NCBI GenBank assembly: GCA_022009855.1
Contig: CP091727.1
Span: 2,852,001-2,916,000, forward strand
Direction: 5' to 3'
DNA: 64,000 nucleotides
Source: Lentisphaeria bacterium
GTDB taxonomy: Bacteria > Verrucomicrobiota > Lentisphaeria > Victivallales > Victivallaceae
Shown here: positions 28,372-38,802 of the stretch, one piece after another
Layout of the letters: each line of letters opens with the position of its first letter
Numbering within the stretch: the stretch's first letter is position 1
Translations under genes and position numbers: made by a program
The notes under the pieces: model-generated
Seen by the model: only the letters and a program-made list of their open reading frames with translations
Databases searched by the model: none
What the model was told of the DNA's origin: nothing

Positions 28372-29564
28372 CCAGGGAGTTGTTGAAATTCCGGCGGAAA
28401 GGCGGTTTCCTACCTGCCTTCGTCGATGCGTCCGATCCGGCGCTGCTCCGGCTGGCCGGGGAGCTGCTCGAAGTTTACCGCGGGGCCCGGGAGGCGCGCA
28501 TGACCCGCGGGGAGCTGGAGGAGCTGACGGATGCGCTGATCCGGCAGGCCTCCGACCGGGTGTTCGCCGCCGGACTGAACAAACTCGCGCTCGATCACTG
28601 TTCGTTCGACCCGGTGCGCGAAATCGACTATCCGGCGCGCCGGGCCGAACTCTTCGCCTTCGCGGCCAAACAGCTTACCCGTTGCGGCGGCGACATCGGC
28701 CGTTATCGCGAACTTCTGGCGGAACAGCCCGGAGCAACGGAGTTCATGGTCGGCGACATCTACGGCGATCTGCCGGATCATGAACGTGTCACCGGATTTC
28801 GAGAGCTCTATCCTGTCGAACTGCTGCAACGCTACAACATCGCGCTGGTGCAGGGGCTGCTCCTCTATGCGGAATCGATCGAGGCGACAGCGGCGGACTC
28901 GGAACCGGCGGAACTGCGGCGGCTCTTCAAATATCTGAAGTTCTTCCGTCTGCTGGCGGAGGTGAAACGTCTGCCGCGGACGCGCGGCGGAAGGAGTGCG
29001 GTTTCTCTGTCGATCAGCGGACCCTATTCGCTCTTTGCCAATACCCGCAAATATGCGCTTCAGCTGGCGGCGTTTTTCCCGGCGCTGGTCAATCTGGAGG
29101 AGTGGTCGATCCGGGTGAAGGTGAAGATGGGCGCGAAGCGGGGAGAACTCAAACTGGATCAGTCCGCCGGGCTGGTCTCCCACTACCGGAATTTCTCCAG
29201 CTACGTGCCGGAGGAGATCCGGATGTTCCACGCGCTCTTCCGGAAGGAGGTGACGCGCTGGAAGATCGTCGGCGAGTCCCCGTTCATCGATGGCGGCAGT
29301 CAGGAGCTGGTTTTCCCCGACCTGAGCTTCCGCCGCGCCGCCGACGGGCTGGAACTTCACCTCGAACTCTTCCACCGCTGGCACCGGGGCCAGCTGGAGC
29401 GGCGGCTCGAACTGCTCGACCGGCGGCCGGAACTGCCGCTTCTGCTCGGTATCGACCGCGCTCTGGCCGACGACGACGGATTCGCCCTTCTCTGCGAAAA
29501 GCATCCGGCGCTGGCCGGGCGGCTCTACCGGTTCCGCGATTTCCCGGCGTCGACCGCACGGTGA
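28365..29564 (+). CDS. Bax1/DUF790-like nuclease, XPB partner
   Basis: ATG 28365 overlaps the helicase stop (ATGCTGA). The start MLTRELLKFRRKGGFLPAF is characteristic of DUF790. About 400 residues: a helical N-terminal part (LTDALIRQASDRVFAAGLNKL), GDIYGDLPDHERVTGF, VELLQRYNIALVQGLLLYAE, then a nuclease-like C-terminal part with WKIVGESPFIDGGSQELVFPD, LHLELFHRWHRGQLERRLELL and LPLLLGIDRALADD, plausible acidic and basic active-site positions. As read it ends at 29564. One base change would extend it to FPGVDRTVKILDAFAEKIAPGVR, ending at 29611. In archaea Bax1 cuts DNA at XPB-opened bubbles. Confidence 0.8.
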   Translation: MLTRELLKFRRKGGFLPAFVDASDPALLRLAGELLEVYRGAREARMTRGELEELTDALIRQASDRVFAAGLNKLALDHCSFDPVREIDYPARRAELFAFAAKQLTRCGGDIGRYRELLAEQPGATEFMVGDIYGDLPDHERVTGFRELYPVELLQRYNIALVQGLLLYAESIEATAADSEPAELRRLFKYLKFFRLLAEVKRLPRTRGGRSAVSLSISGPYSLFANTRKYALQLAAFFPALVNLEEWSIRVKVKMGAKRGELKLDQSAGLVSHYRNFSSYVPEEIRMFHALFRKEVTRWKIVGESPFIDGGSQELVFPDLSFRRAADGLELHLELFHRWHRGQLERRLELLDRRPELPLLLGIDRALADDDGFALLCEKHPALAGRLYRFRDFPASTAR

Positions 29565-29656
29565 AAATACTCGATGCCTTTGCCGAAAAAATCGCTCCCG
29601 GCGTGCGCTGAAACTCCTTTCAGGCCGCGCACCGGGAGCTCGACTGCGGCAGGAAA

Positions 29657-31138
<1,482 letters not shown>

Positions 31139-31140
31139 GA

Positions 31141-32199
31141 TTACTTCTCCTCCGCCGAAATCAGCTTGATTGTGCGTTCGACGATCTCCCCGGTGCCGGG
31201 GATGTTGCCGCCCATCCGGTTGATGAGATGGACCGGGCGGTCGCAGTTGATCGCAAGTTTCACGTCGTCGATCATCTGGCCGCAGCTCATCTCCACCGCG
31301 ATCAGCTGCTTCGCCCTCAGGCGGCGCAGCTCGTTGACCGGGAAGGGGAAGAGGGTGATCGGCCGGAGCAGACCGGCCCGGATGCCGCGTGCGCGCAGTT
31401 CATCCACCGCGGTCCGCGCCAGCCGTCCGGAGATTCCGTAGCCGACCAGCAGTACCTCGGCGTCTTCGGCCTGATAGAGTTCGCAGCGTTGTTCCGCCTC
31501 TTCGATCCGGCGGTACTTCGCCTGCAGCCGCAGGTTGAGCGCTTCGAGGTCATCGGTTTCCAGGTAGATCGAACTGATCATGTTCGTGCGCGGGCGCGAA
31601 ACATCCAGTGCCCACTCCGGCACCTCCCGCCGGGGAGGGGCTCCGGCAGCGTCACCGTCTCCATCGTCTGGCCGATCACGCCGTCGGTCAGCATGTAGAC
31701 GACGATGCGGTACTTCTCCGCGAGATCGAAGGCGGTGAAGGCGAGGTCGCACATCTCCTGCGCCGACGCCGGCGCCAGCACGATGCAGCGGTAGCTGCCG
31801 TGACCGCCGCCCTTGACCACCTGGTTGTAGTCGGCCTGTTCCGGGGCGATGTTGCCGAGGCCCGGGCCGCCGCGGGTGATGTCCACCACCAGTGCGGGCA
31901 GTTCGCAGCCGGAGAGGTAGCTGATCCCCTCCTGCTTGAGGCTGATGCCCAGCCCGGAGCTGGCGGTCATTGCCCGGCGGCCGTTGGCGGCGGCCCCCAT
32001 GACCATGTTGATTGCGGCGATTTCGCATTCGGCCTGCAGAAAGGTCCGGCCGAGCTTCGGGGAAACAGCGGGCGGCGGTGTGGGCGATTTCGCTCGCCGG
32101 AGTGATCGGATAGCCGAAATAGCATTCACAGCCTGCCAGCAGCGCGCCGTAGACGACCGCCTCATTGCCTTTGAGCAGCATGCGGTTGGTATATTCCAT
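31141..32199 (-). CDS. 2-oxoacid:ferredoxin oxidoreductase alpha subunit (two compensating frameshifts)
   Basis: ATG 32199, about 352 residues. The N-terminus NRMLLKGNEAVVYGALLAGC and CYFGYPITPASEI is typical of KorA/VorB. Between about 32070 and 31640 the frame is shifted (FLQAECEIAAINMVMGAAA, TASSGLGISLKQEGISYL, GGPGLGNIAPEQADYNQV, YRIVVYMLTDGVIGQTME). It then returns to EVPEWALDVSRP, VLLVGYGISGRLARTAVDEL and IAVEMSCGQMIDDVKLAI. Both shifts are single-base. It pairs with the beta-gamma protein downstream and the ferredoxin-type subunit upstream. Confidence 0.88.
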   Translation of the reverse strand: MEYTNRMLLKGNEAVVYGALLAGCECYFGYPITPASEIAHTAARCFPEARPDLSAGRMRNRRNQHGHGGRRQRPPGNDRQLRAGHQPQAGGDQLPLRLRTARTGGGHHPRRPGPRQHRPGTGRLQPGGQGRRSRQLPLHRAGAGVGAGDVRPRLHRLRSRGEVPHRRLHADRRRDRPDDGDGDAAGAPPRREVPEWALDVSRPRTNMISSIYLETDDLEALNLRLQAKYRRIEEAEQRCELYQAEDAEVLLVGYGISGRLARTAVDELRARGIRAGLLRPITLFPFPVNELRRLRAKQLIAVEMSCGQMIDDVKLAINCDRPVHLINRMGGNIPGTGEIVERTIKLISAEEK

Positions 32200-32205
32200 G
32201 ATGAA

Positions 32206-32445
32206 TTACTCTCCTTCCGGGGTGTGTTCGATGATGGTCAGCGCGCCGGGTTCGGGGCAGGTGTAGAAACAGCCGCCGCAGCCGATGCAGGCGTTCCCGG
32301 TAAGTTCGACCGCCGGGAATCCGAGTTTGTTCAGATGGACACCCATCCGGAGCACGCCGCGCGGACAAGCAATGACGCACCGTTCGCACCCTTTGCATTC
32401 GTCGAAGGCGATCACCACCTCGAACGATTTGTTGTTTTTTGCCAT
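32206..32445 (-). CDS. Ferredoxin-type delta subunit of the 2-oxoacid oxidoreductase
   Basis: 79 residues with two 4Fe-4S sites: CKGCERCVIACP and CIGCGGCFYTCP. GGAGGAACC precedes the start. It passes electrons between the catalytic subunits and free ferredoxin. It lies 10 bases after MoxR and 6 bases before the alpha subunit. Confidence 0.92.
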   Translation of the reverse strand: MAKNNKSFEVVIAFDECKGCERCVIACPRGVLRMGVHLNKLGFPAVELTGNACIGCGGCFYTCPEPGALTIIEHTPEGE

Positions 32446-32455
32446 GGTTCCTCCA

Positions 32456-33390
32456 TTATCTGGGAATTTTAATCTTCCCGAGTAAATCTTCCACGATCTC
32501 CGCCGCAGTCACACCGGAGTAGCGGCTGCGCGAATCGAGCACCAGCCGATGCGGCAGAACAACCCGGGCGAGGTCGCGCACCTCGTCCGGCAGCACATAG
32601 TCCCGCCCCGCCAGCAGCGCCGCCGTCCGGGCGGTCTCCGCCAGCACCAGCGCCGCACGAGGAGACGCGCCGAGCGCCAGTCGCGCTTCTCCGCGGGTGG
32701 CGCGGACCAGTTCGAGCAGGTAGTTCGACACAGTCTGTTCCATGCCGACGTCGGCGGCCCGGCGTCGCAGCTCCAGAATCTCTTCTCCGCCGATGACCGG
32801 GCTGAGCTGGTCCGCGGGATCGCCGCTGCGCCGGTCGGCGAGCATTTCCGCTTCGGCCTCTTCCGAAGGGTAGCCGAGGCTGAGGCGCATGGCGAAGCGG
32901 TCGAGCTGCGCTTCCGGCAGCGGATAGGTCCCCTGGAATTCAATCGGATTCTGGGTGGCGATCACCATGAAGGGGGCCTGCAGTTCACGACTGATTCCCC
33001 GAAGGAGACCTGGTGTTCGCACATGCATTCGAGCAGCGCGGACTGGGTGCGCGGAGAGGCGCGGTTGATCTCGTCGGCCAGCAGGATGTTGGTGAAGACC
33101 GGTCCCGGCCGGAACTGAAACGAGCCTTCCCGCGGATTGTAGATGTTTGTTCCGATGATGTCCGCGGGGAGCAGGTCGGGGGTGAACTGAATCCGGCTGA
33201 ACTGCGCATCCACCAGCCGGGCGAGCGCCTTGGCCAGAGTTGTCTTGCCGACGCCGGGCACGTCGTCGAGCAGGATGTTGCCGCCGGAGACAAACGCGAT
33301 GAGCAGGTTGTGAATCACCTCCGGTTTGCCGCGGATGATGCGGTTGAGTTCGGCCTCCGCCAGTCGGATTTTTTCGATGCCGGATTTCAT
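32456..33390 (-). CDS. MoxR-type AAA+ ATPase (one frameshift)
   Basis: ATG 33390 (AAGGAG upstream), about 311 residues. Walker A is DDVPGVGKTTLAKALA, Walker B ILLADEINRASPRTQSALLE, followed by the MoxR sensor motif ATQNPIEFQGTYPLPEAQLDRF. The C-terminal lid reads DYVLPDEVRDLARVVLPHRLVL. The frame changes near 32975 between QVSFGES and LQAPFMVIATQNP. MoxR ATPases act as chaperones for maturation of enzyme complexes, usually with DUF58 and VWA-domain partners, which are absent here. The position directly before the KorDABC genes suggests a role in assembling that complex. The upstream U32 gene is 16 bases away. Confidence 0.88.
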
Positions 33391-33406
33391 GAAAATCTCC
33401 TTGTTC

Positions 33407-35658
33407 CTACAGCCAGCCGGTTTCACTGTCGAAATTGAATGTGCCGGTCTCCGGGAAGTTCCAGTGGGCGTTGGTGAGGTCGTAATAATCGTAAACGCCC
33501 GGCAGCCGGGGCACCGAGTGCACCTTCCGTGGATAGAGCCGGGTCAGGCCGTCGCGTCGGTCGAAGCGAACCGAAAATTCGTTGCCGCGCCCGTCCCGGA
33601 ACTCTCCCGCCGCCGGAATGGCCGCCCGGCTGATCAGCAGTACCGGCCGTCCGAAGCGATAGAGCTCCACCGGCAGCGGCGAATGGTCCCGGAGCTGCTC
33701 CACCGAACCTTTTCCCAGCTCGATGTGCGCCATCACCCGGGTGACACCGAAGCGGGTGAGTTCCTTCGCCGCCATTGAGTTGCACACCGGCAGCGGCGTT
33801 GAGGCGATGATCTCTTCCGCTTCGACGCCATCGAGAAGCGCGAGTCCGTAAAGCGACGTGACCCGGAACCGCCGGATGCCGGCTTCGGCCGCCGCCTTGA
33901 CGGCGCGCTTCACGGCCGCGAGTTTCGCCTCCGGGCAGAACTCCGGCAGAATTACCTCGTTGGTGAGCTTGTTGAAATCGAAGAGCCGGTCGGCCCGGAT
34001 CGCGCGGCGGTTGCCCGGAGCGGCGCCGTTCGGCTTCATCGCGACGGTTTCGCGAAGCCGTGCGGGCAGCTTACATCCGGAGAGCGCGGCATATCGGCGT
34101 CGGAATTCCTCCAGGCCGACTGCGGAATCCCGGAAGACCGCTTCCGGCTTGAGCGTTTCGCGGATCGTCTCCCCAGAACTCCCGCCGCAGCGCCTTGAGC
34201 CGGCTCGCCGGAAGAAAATATTTCCCGGAAATCGAAGCGGTGAACTCTCCCAGCCGGAAGAGCGGTGAGTCGGAAGCGGCGAATTCCGCTTCCAGAATCT
34301 CCGCCGTGACCGGCCGGCCGGTCGCCGGTGCGAGGTCGAGTGGCCGGGTGAAACGCTCCGCCGGGGCGTTGAGCACCTCGACCGCGATCTCCTGTGCCGA
34401 GAGCGTCACGCTCAGATTCAGCGCGGTCCGCCGGGGCGGCAATGCCGCCAGCCGGGCGGAGAGATCGGGAAAACTTTCGCCGATCTTGAAGACCAGTCCG
34501 CGTTCCGGTACCGGTTTGTCGCAGCAGACGAAGAGGGTCTGCCCGGGAAGGGCGCGCCGTTCCGGACGCCCTTCCACGTAGATCCGGGTGAGCGTGAGTG
34601 CAGGGCCTTCATCGCCGGACTGCGGCTGAATCCGGATACGGTCGCCGAGGTGGAGCCGCTTGCCGGTGGTGAAGGCGAAGCCGTTTTCGCGAAGTTCGCC
34701 GACGGTGCCGCAGAGCATCCCTGCTGCGCCGAGAGCGTTGTGCTGGATGAGTGTCCGGCTGGATTCCGGTTCGAGAAATCCGTGCGACCACTTCCGGCCG
34801 CAGCCCCGGCTCAGGAGGTTGCGCGCCTCGCCGAGCAGCTTCGGAAACTCCTCCGGCGGCGCATCGAGCAACAGCCGGTAGGCGCTCACCGTCTGTCGAA
34901 CGTAATCCGGCTGACGGAGCCGCCCTTCGATCTTCAGCGAGGCGATTCCCAGTTCTTTCAGCTGCGGCAGCAGGTCGAGCGTGCAGAGATCCTGCGGCGA
35001 AAAGAAGAAGCCGTTCCCCTCTTTGCTGAAATAGCGGCGGCGGCAGGGCTGTTTGCATTTGCCGCGGTTGCCGCTGTATCCGCCGAGGTAGGAGGAGAAG
35101 AGGCACTGCCCGGAGAGCGAGGCGCAGAGCGCACCGTGGATGAACACCTCCAGCTCCAGATCGGTGGAGGCCTTGACGGCGGCGATTTCATCGAGCGTCA
35201 TCTGCCGTTCGAGCACCACCCGGGTGACGCCGAGTTCGCGGGCGATCCGCAGACCGGCCGAGTTGTGGAACCCCATCTGAGTCGAGGCGTGGAGCGTGAG
35301 TTTCGGAAAACACTCCCGCGCCATCCGCAGCAGTCCGAGGTCCTGAACGAGCAGAGCGTCGGGCCCGAGCTCCTCAAGTTCTGCAAGGTATGAGGCGATC
35401 TCCGGCAGTTCACTCTCCTTGATGAGGGTGTTGAGCGTCACGTAGACTTTGCGGCCGAGTTTGTGTGCGTAATCAATGACGCGCGCCATGGAGTCCGAGG
35501 TAAAGTTTTTCGCCCCGTTCGCGCGCGTTGAATCTGGAGAGTCCGGCGTAGATCGCGTCGGCTCCTGCATCGAAAGCGGCGAGCGCGCAGGCCGGACTTC
35601 CGGCGGGAGCAAGCAGTTCCGGATTCGGAAGCGGTGCGCTGTTTTTCTGTTTCGTCAT
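33407..35658 (-). CDS. Peptidase U32 family protein, RlhA-like (frameshifted)
   Basis: ATG 35658 begins MTKQKNSAPLPNPELLAPAGSP, the family's usual opening, followed by ACALAAFDAGADAIYAGL. After a shift near 35525 the main part reads RVIDYAHKLGRKVYVTLNTL, HASTQMGFHNSAGLRIA and the signature ELEVFIHGALCASLSGQC, with further cysteines in GNRGKCKQPCRRRY that probably hold an iron-sulfur cluster. LKIEGRLRQPDYV follows. Two more shifts near 34170 and 34050 lead to the last part, ending TGTFNFDSETGWL. Corrected length is about 750 residues. RlhA-like members hydroxylate a cytidine in 23S rRNA; others act on tRNA. It may be first in the operon with MoxR and Kor. Confidence 0.8.
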
Positions 35659-36022
35659 GAATGGTTCCGTCGAAAGTTGCAATTGAAACTATATTATAAA
35701 ATAAATCCCGGAAAAATCAACCCCGTTTTTCCGAATGGCTCCACATTCCCCGCCTTTTTCGCGGTCGGCGAGGAGACGGGGGGCGGCTGCCCGCACCGGC
35801 GGGACTTCCGGAGTGCGGGAGCGGAGTTCCCCGCCCGGATCCGTTCGGTTTGATATCAGCGCAGATCCGGATGAACTCTCCTTCCATGTTAGGTTTTGTC
35901 AAGCCACTTTTGTAACTTTTTTCCAGTTTTTCTTATATTCGAAGCGTAATTCCCCTTACCCATGTAACCATAGGTGTCGTTTTTGCTAAAATCAAAACTT
36001 ATTGTATCTCTGTTTCTGTTCT
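35659..36022. other. Intergenic stretch without recognisable gene
   Basis: The first ~50 bases form the AT-rich upstream region of the U32 gene. The rest has a weak minus-strand frame (35717-35902, ICADIKPNGSGRGTPLPHSG) that looks non-functional. GC content falls sharply after about 35885, marking the edge of the inserted AT-rich segment that holds the transposase. Confidence 0.5.
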
Positions 36023-36305
36023 TCAAAAGATATTTTCTAGCACTTCACACCGGCAGCGGGTAAGCCATCGTTCCCAACCTTCCATCGACCGCGAACGTTC
36101 CAGACATTCGCCGATAATATGCCACATGCGAAAAACGTGTGAATTCGAAGCCTCTGTCTTAAGGTGTCGGATGCAATCCGCAACCAAGAGTTTTGTCGAG
36201 TAGCCTCTATGTTCAAAAAATATCCTTTCGTTCTCCTTAAAATGGCGGTGAATTTCTCAACCTTTCCTACGGCATCTTTCGAAGACCAGGAGGTGAAACG
36301 AGTTG
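36023..36305 (-). pseudogene. Truncated gene relic of unknown family
   Basis: Minus-strand reading gives TRFTSWSSKDAVGKVEKF, a one-frame change near 36250, then KENERIFFEHRGYSTKLLV, ADCIRHLKTEASNSHVFR and MWHIIGECLERSRSMEGWE, ending RCEVLENIF at TGA 36025-36023. About 90 residues look protein-like but have no start. The relic stops where the transposase gene ends, so the mobile element may have cut or carried it. I cannot name the family. Confidence 0.4.
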
Positions 36306-37560
36306 ATTCACCATAAGCTTATGCTGCAATTGGTTTGTTAATAATCGCCCCTTCAATAACTTCGCCTTTAACCACATATCGCCACAACGCAACCATCAAC
36401 TGACGCGCGAGCGCGACAATGGCGGTTCTCCGACTACGTCCTTTTTGCGCAAGGCGGTCTTTCCATTTTTTTGTCAACCAACTTTCCGGTTGCCAGCGAT
36501 ACCACAGCCATGCACATTCAATCGCCATTTTTCGCAGACTTTTGCGTCCTGCTTTGCTGATTCCCTGATCTCTTTTCATTGTCCCACTGGCATATGGACA
36601 TGGTGTCAATCCGAAAAATGCGGCAAATTGTTTTCCCGTGGCAAAACGGTGAAAATCTCCGATCTCCCAAGGCAAGTGCCGTGACAAACGATCTCCGACA
36701 CCTTTAAACTGTTGCAATTTTCTGACCGTTTCTGCCGTCGAATCAGTGTTGCCATTTTGTTTGGAAGTTTCTTCATCGTGATTCTGGAATTTCTGGATGG
36801 TCTGTTTCCAATCAGCCAGTTCTTTCTCGAACAACTCCAGTTCGGCAAGCAAATTGGGAAGCCGAAGCAACAACAAGCTGGGACATTCTGCCCATTCCGG
36901 CAATTTCGACCATTTTCTAATTGCCTTGCGCCACTCTACCGCCGTCCGGTGTGATTTAAAACCTGGCAACGGTGTGCGTTCTATCAAAGAAATCATTTGA
37001 GCGTTTACGCGATCTATTGATTTTTGATACGATCCCATTCTCGTTCCGCATCCCGACGACCTTCCTCTTCCAAGGACGGGATGTAAACTGTTGGTATATG
37101 ATCCGAGGGGTGCAAGGCGGCAAGGAATTTTGCATCAAGTTTGTCCGTCTTGATCGTCTTTCCACTCATAATCACTTTCAACTTGTTGATCGGAAGGATA
37201 TGAACATTCGCATCAAGTGCAATCAACTTACGAGCTGGCCAGTAGCCATAGCGACCTGCTTCATAGAAAACATCTACGCGTTTGCCACTATGAAGCAAAT
37301 TTGTGACCAGCTCAAACACGCGATCCTCTTTGCTTTGATCAACCTTGTCTTTCAGACCGTAATAACTCATTTTTCCCGCTTCCCAGTCCTGAACGGCTGT
37401 TGCCCAGAGACTGCCTCCCATATCAATTCCGACACTTATCTGGTTCTTGACTTGACTTTCACTGCGAATGGCATTACCTTTTCTCTGCATTTTTGAGCTC
37501 CTTTTTCGGTAATTTGGTTTGAGTAAATTTCCAAAGTTACTCGACAAAGGAGTTCTTTTC
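36306..37560 (-). mobile_element. IS110-family insertion sequence (ends not resolved)
   Basis: One transposase gene with short flanks, AT-richer than the surrounding genome, between the U32 gene and the HxlR regulator. No terminal inverted repeats of IS type are evident, which fits the IS110 family. The upstream non-coding part is under 100 bases, so the guide (bridge) RNA known for this family would have to sit there or downstream of the transposase. Confidence 0.6.
36319..37490 (-). CDS. IS110-family transposase (one frameshift)
   Basis: ATG 37490 (AAGGAGCTC upstream) is preferred to 37547. The N-terminal half is a DEDD/RuvC-like domain: SVGIDMGGSLWATAVQDWE, VDVFYEAGRYGYWPARKL and KTIKTDKLDAKFLAAL. 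Near 37025 one A is missing in a run, and the rest is in the next frame (KSIDRVNAQMISL). The C-terminal half carries the transposase_20 region: LQQFKGVGDRLSRHLPWEIG, FAAFFGLTPCPYASGTM and ISKAGRKSLRKMAIECAW with its conserved Ser region. Corrected length is about 390 residues. The family moves without classical DDE chemistry, using RNA-guided target recognition. Confidence 0.85.
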
Positions 37561-37582
37561 TACTCCGACAATTGCTTGTCAC

Positions 37583-37963
37583 CTATACATGGTATCTTTC
37601 CGGATCCTCCTTTTCCGGACACGGATCCGGCACTCCCAGGTGCCGGAAATAGTCGTGCCCCCAGTCGCTCATGGCGTTGACGATGGGAACCAGCGTTCTG
37701 CCCAGCGGCGTCAGCGAATATTCCGTTTTCGGCGGTACGACCGGATACAGCTTCCGCTTGACGATGCCGTCGCCTTCTAGCTCCTTCAACTGCTGGCTGA
37801 GCATTTTCGGTGTTGCCTGCGGTATCGCCTTCCGGAGCTCATTGTAACGCATCACTCCGGAAACGTTCAGATGCCAGATGATGATCGCCTTGTATTTTCC
37901 GCCCAGCACTGCAATCGCGGCTTCTACTGAACAGTGGAGGGACAATGCCTTTTTTTTGTCCAT
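37583..37963 (-). CDS. HxlR-family transcriptional regulator
   Basis: 126 residues, intact. Typical HxlR layout: LHCSVEAAIAVLGGKYKAII with the conserved N-terminal Cys, IWHLNVSGVMRYNELRKAIP, the recognition segment ATPKMLSQQLKELEGDGIV and the wing VPPKTEYSLTPLGRTLVPI. Relatives such as YodB and HypR sense quinones, diamide or hypochlorite through that Cys and repress flavin reductases. It is divergent from two FMN reductase genes and has an inverted repeat in its own promoter. Confidence 0.92.
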   Translation of the reverse strand: MDKKKALSLHCSVEAAIAVLGGKYKAIIIWHLNVSGVMRYNELRKAIPQATPKMLSQQLKELEGDGIVKRKLYPVVPPKTEYSLTPLGRTLVPIVNAMSDWGHDYFRHLGVPDPCPEKEDPERYHV

Positions 37964-38078
37964 CGGACCATGCCTGCTCTTTTCATCGATACGGAATTTT
38001 TCACCCTGATTACTATACCCCGTCCGGAGCCGGAAAACAAGTTTTGATTGGAAAAATACAGGTAACTTTTTTGATAGT

Positions 38079-38106
38079 ATAATACATTATTGGTATTATG
38101 ATACAA
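38079..38106 (-). promoter_or_regulatory. hxlR promoter with inverted-repeat operator
   Basis: Minus-strand TTGTAT (38106-38101) and TATTAT (38084-38079) with a 16-base spacer. ATAATAC (38079-38085) and GTATTAT (38093-38099) form a perfect 7-bp inverted repeat across the -10 and spacer, which fits autorepression by HxlR. Confidence 0.55.
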
Positions 38107-38118
38107 AATAGTGCATTC

Positions 38119-38146
38119 TTGATAAAATGAAATAACGTGTTATATT
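38119..38146 (+). promoter_or_regulatory. FMN reductase promoter with inverted repeat
   Basis: TTGATA (38119-38124) and TATATT (38141-38146), 16-base spacer. ATAAC-gt-GTTAT (38132-38143) overlaps the -10 and may be a second HxlR-binding site. Confidence 0.5.
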
Positions 38147-38231
38147 GTTTTTTATCGCGGAATCCGGCAAAAGAATGGTGCCGGATGCGTTGTCGGCCGG
38201 TGAGAGTCCGGCGGGAAAGGAGCCTGACAAG

Positions 38232-38789
38232 ATGAGCAAACGAATTCTGATTCTCAATGGAAGCCCGCGTTTGAACGGCAACACGGCGGCGTTGATCCGG
38301 GAGTTCACCCGGGGGGCGGAAGCCGGTGGAAACACGGTCAGCCGGTTTGATCTGGACCGAATGGCGATTCACGGCTGCAGAGGGTGTCTCGGCGGCGGAA
38401 AAAATCCGGATTCCCCCTGTGTTCAGAAGGATGATATGGAGAAAATTTATCCGGTGTACCGGAGCGCCGATATTGTGGTATTCGCGTCTCCGATGTACTA
38501 CTGGGCGTTTTCCGGTCAGTTGAAATGTGTTCTCGATCGTCTGTTCGCGGTCACCGAATCCGATCCGAACTGGGTGACTCCGCATAAGAAGGCCGTTCTG
38601 CTGATGGCTGCCGAGGGCACCGGTGCGGAGAACGAGGCGCCGGTTCTCCACTATTATCAGTCGCTGCTCGGTTTTCTCGGCTGGGAGAACCTGGGCAGTC
38701 TGATCGCCGGCGGTGTGCTGAAGGTAGGCGCCATCGCCGGGCATCCGCTGCTCAGGAGCGCGTTTGAACTTGGCCAAAGCATACATTGA
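38232..38789 (+). CDS. Flavodoxin-like NAD(P)H-dependent FMN reductase
   Basis: ATG 38232 with AAGGAG upstream, 185 residues, intact. Flavodoxin fold: KRILILNGSPRLNGNTAALI (phosphate loop), HGCRGCLGG with two Cys as in iron-sulfur-flavoprotein-like reductases, VVFASPMYYWAFSGQLKCVLDR (flavin edge). Such enzymes reduce FMN, quinones or nitro/azo compounds and are commonly induced by electrophiles under HxlR-type repressors. A paralogue follows after 13 bases. Confidence 0.88.
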   Translation: MSKRILILNGSPRLNGNTAALIREFTRGAEAGGNTVSRFDLDRMAIHGCRGCLGGGKNPDSPCVQKDDMEKIYPVYRSADIVVFASPMYYWAFSGQLKCVLDRLFAVTESDPNWVTPHKKAVLLMAAEGTGAENEAPVLHYYQSLLGFLGWENLGSLIAGGVLKVGAIAGHPLLRSAFELGQSIH

Positions 38790-38802
38790 AGGGAGAATAA
38801 CC

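Noticed and set aside
35717..35902. 61-residue minus-strand frame
   Set aside because: No ribosome site, low complexity second half, no protein-like pattern.
37014..37038. Programmed ribosomal frameshift in the transposase
   Set aside because: IS110 transposases are normally one frame. The shift is a missing A in an A run, like the indels in unrelated genes.
36192..37548. 11-base inverted repeat (TTTGTCGAGTA / TACTCGACAAA) as ends of the insertion sequence
   Set aside because: One arm lies inside the coding relic and chance occurrence over this distance is plausible. IS110 elements usually lack such ends.
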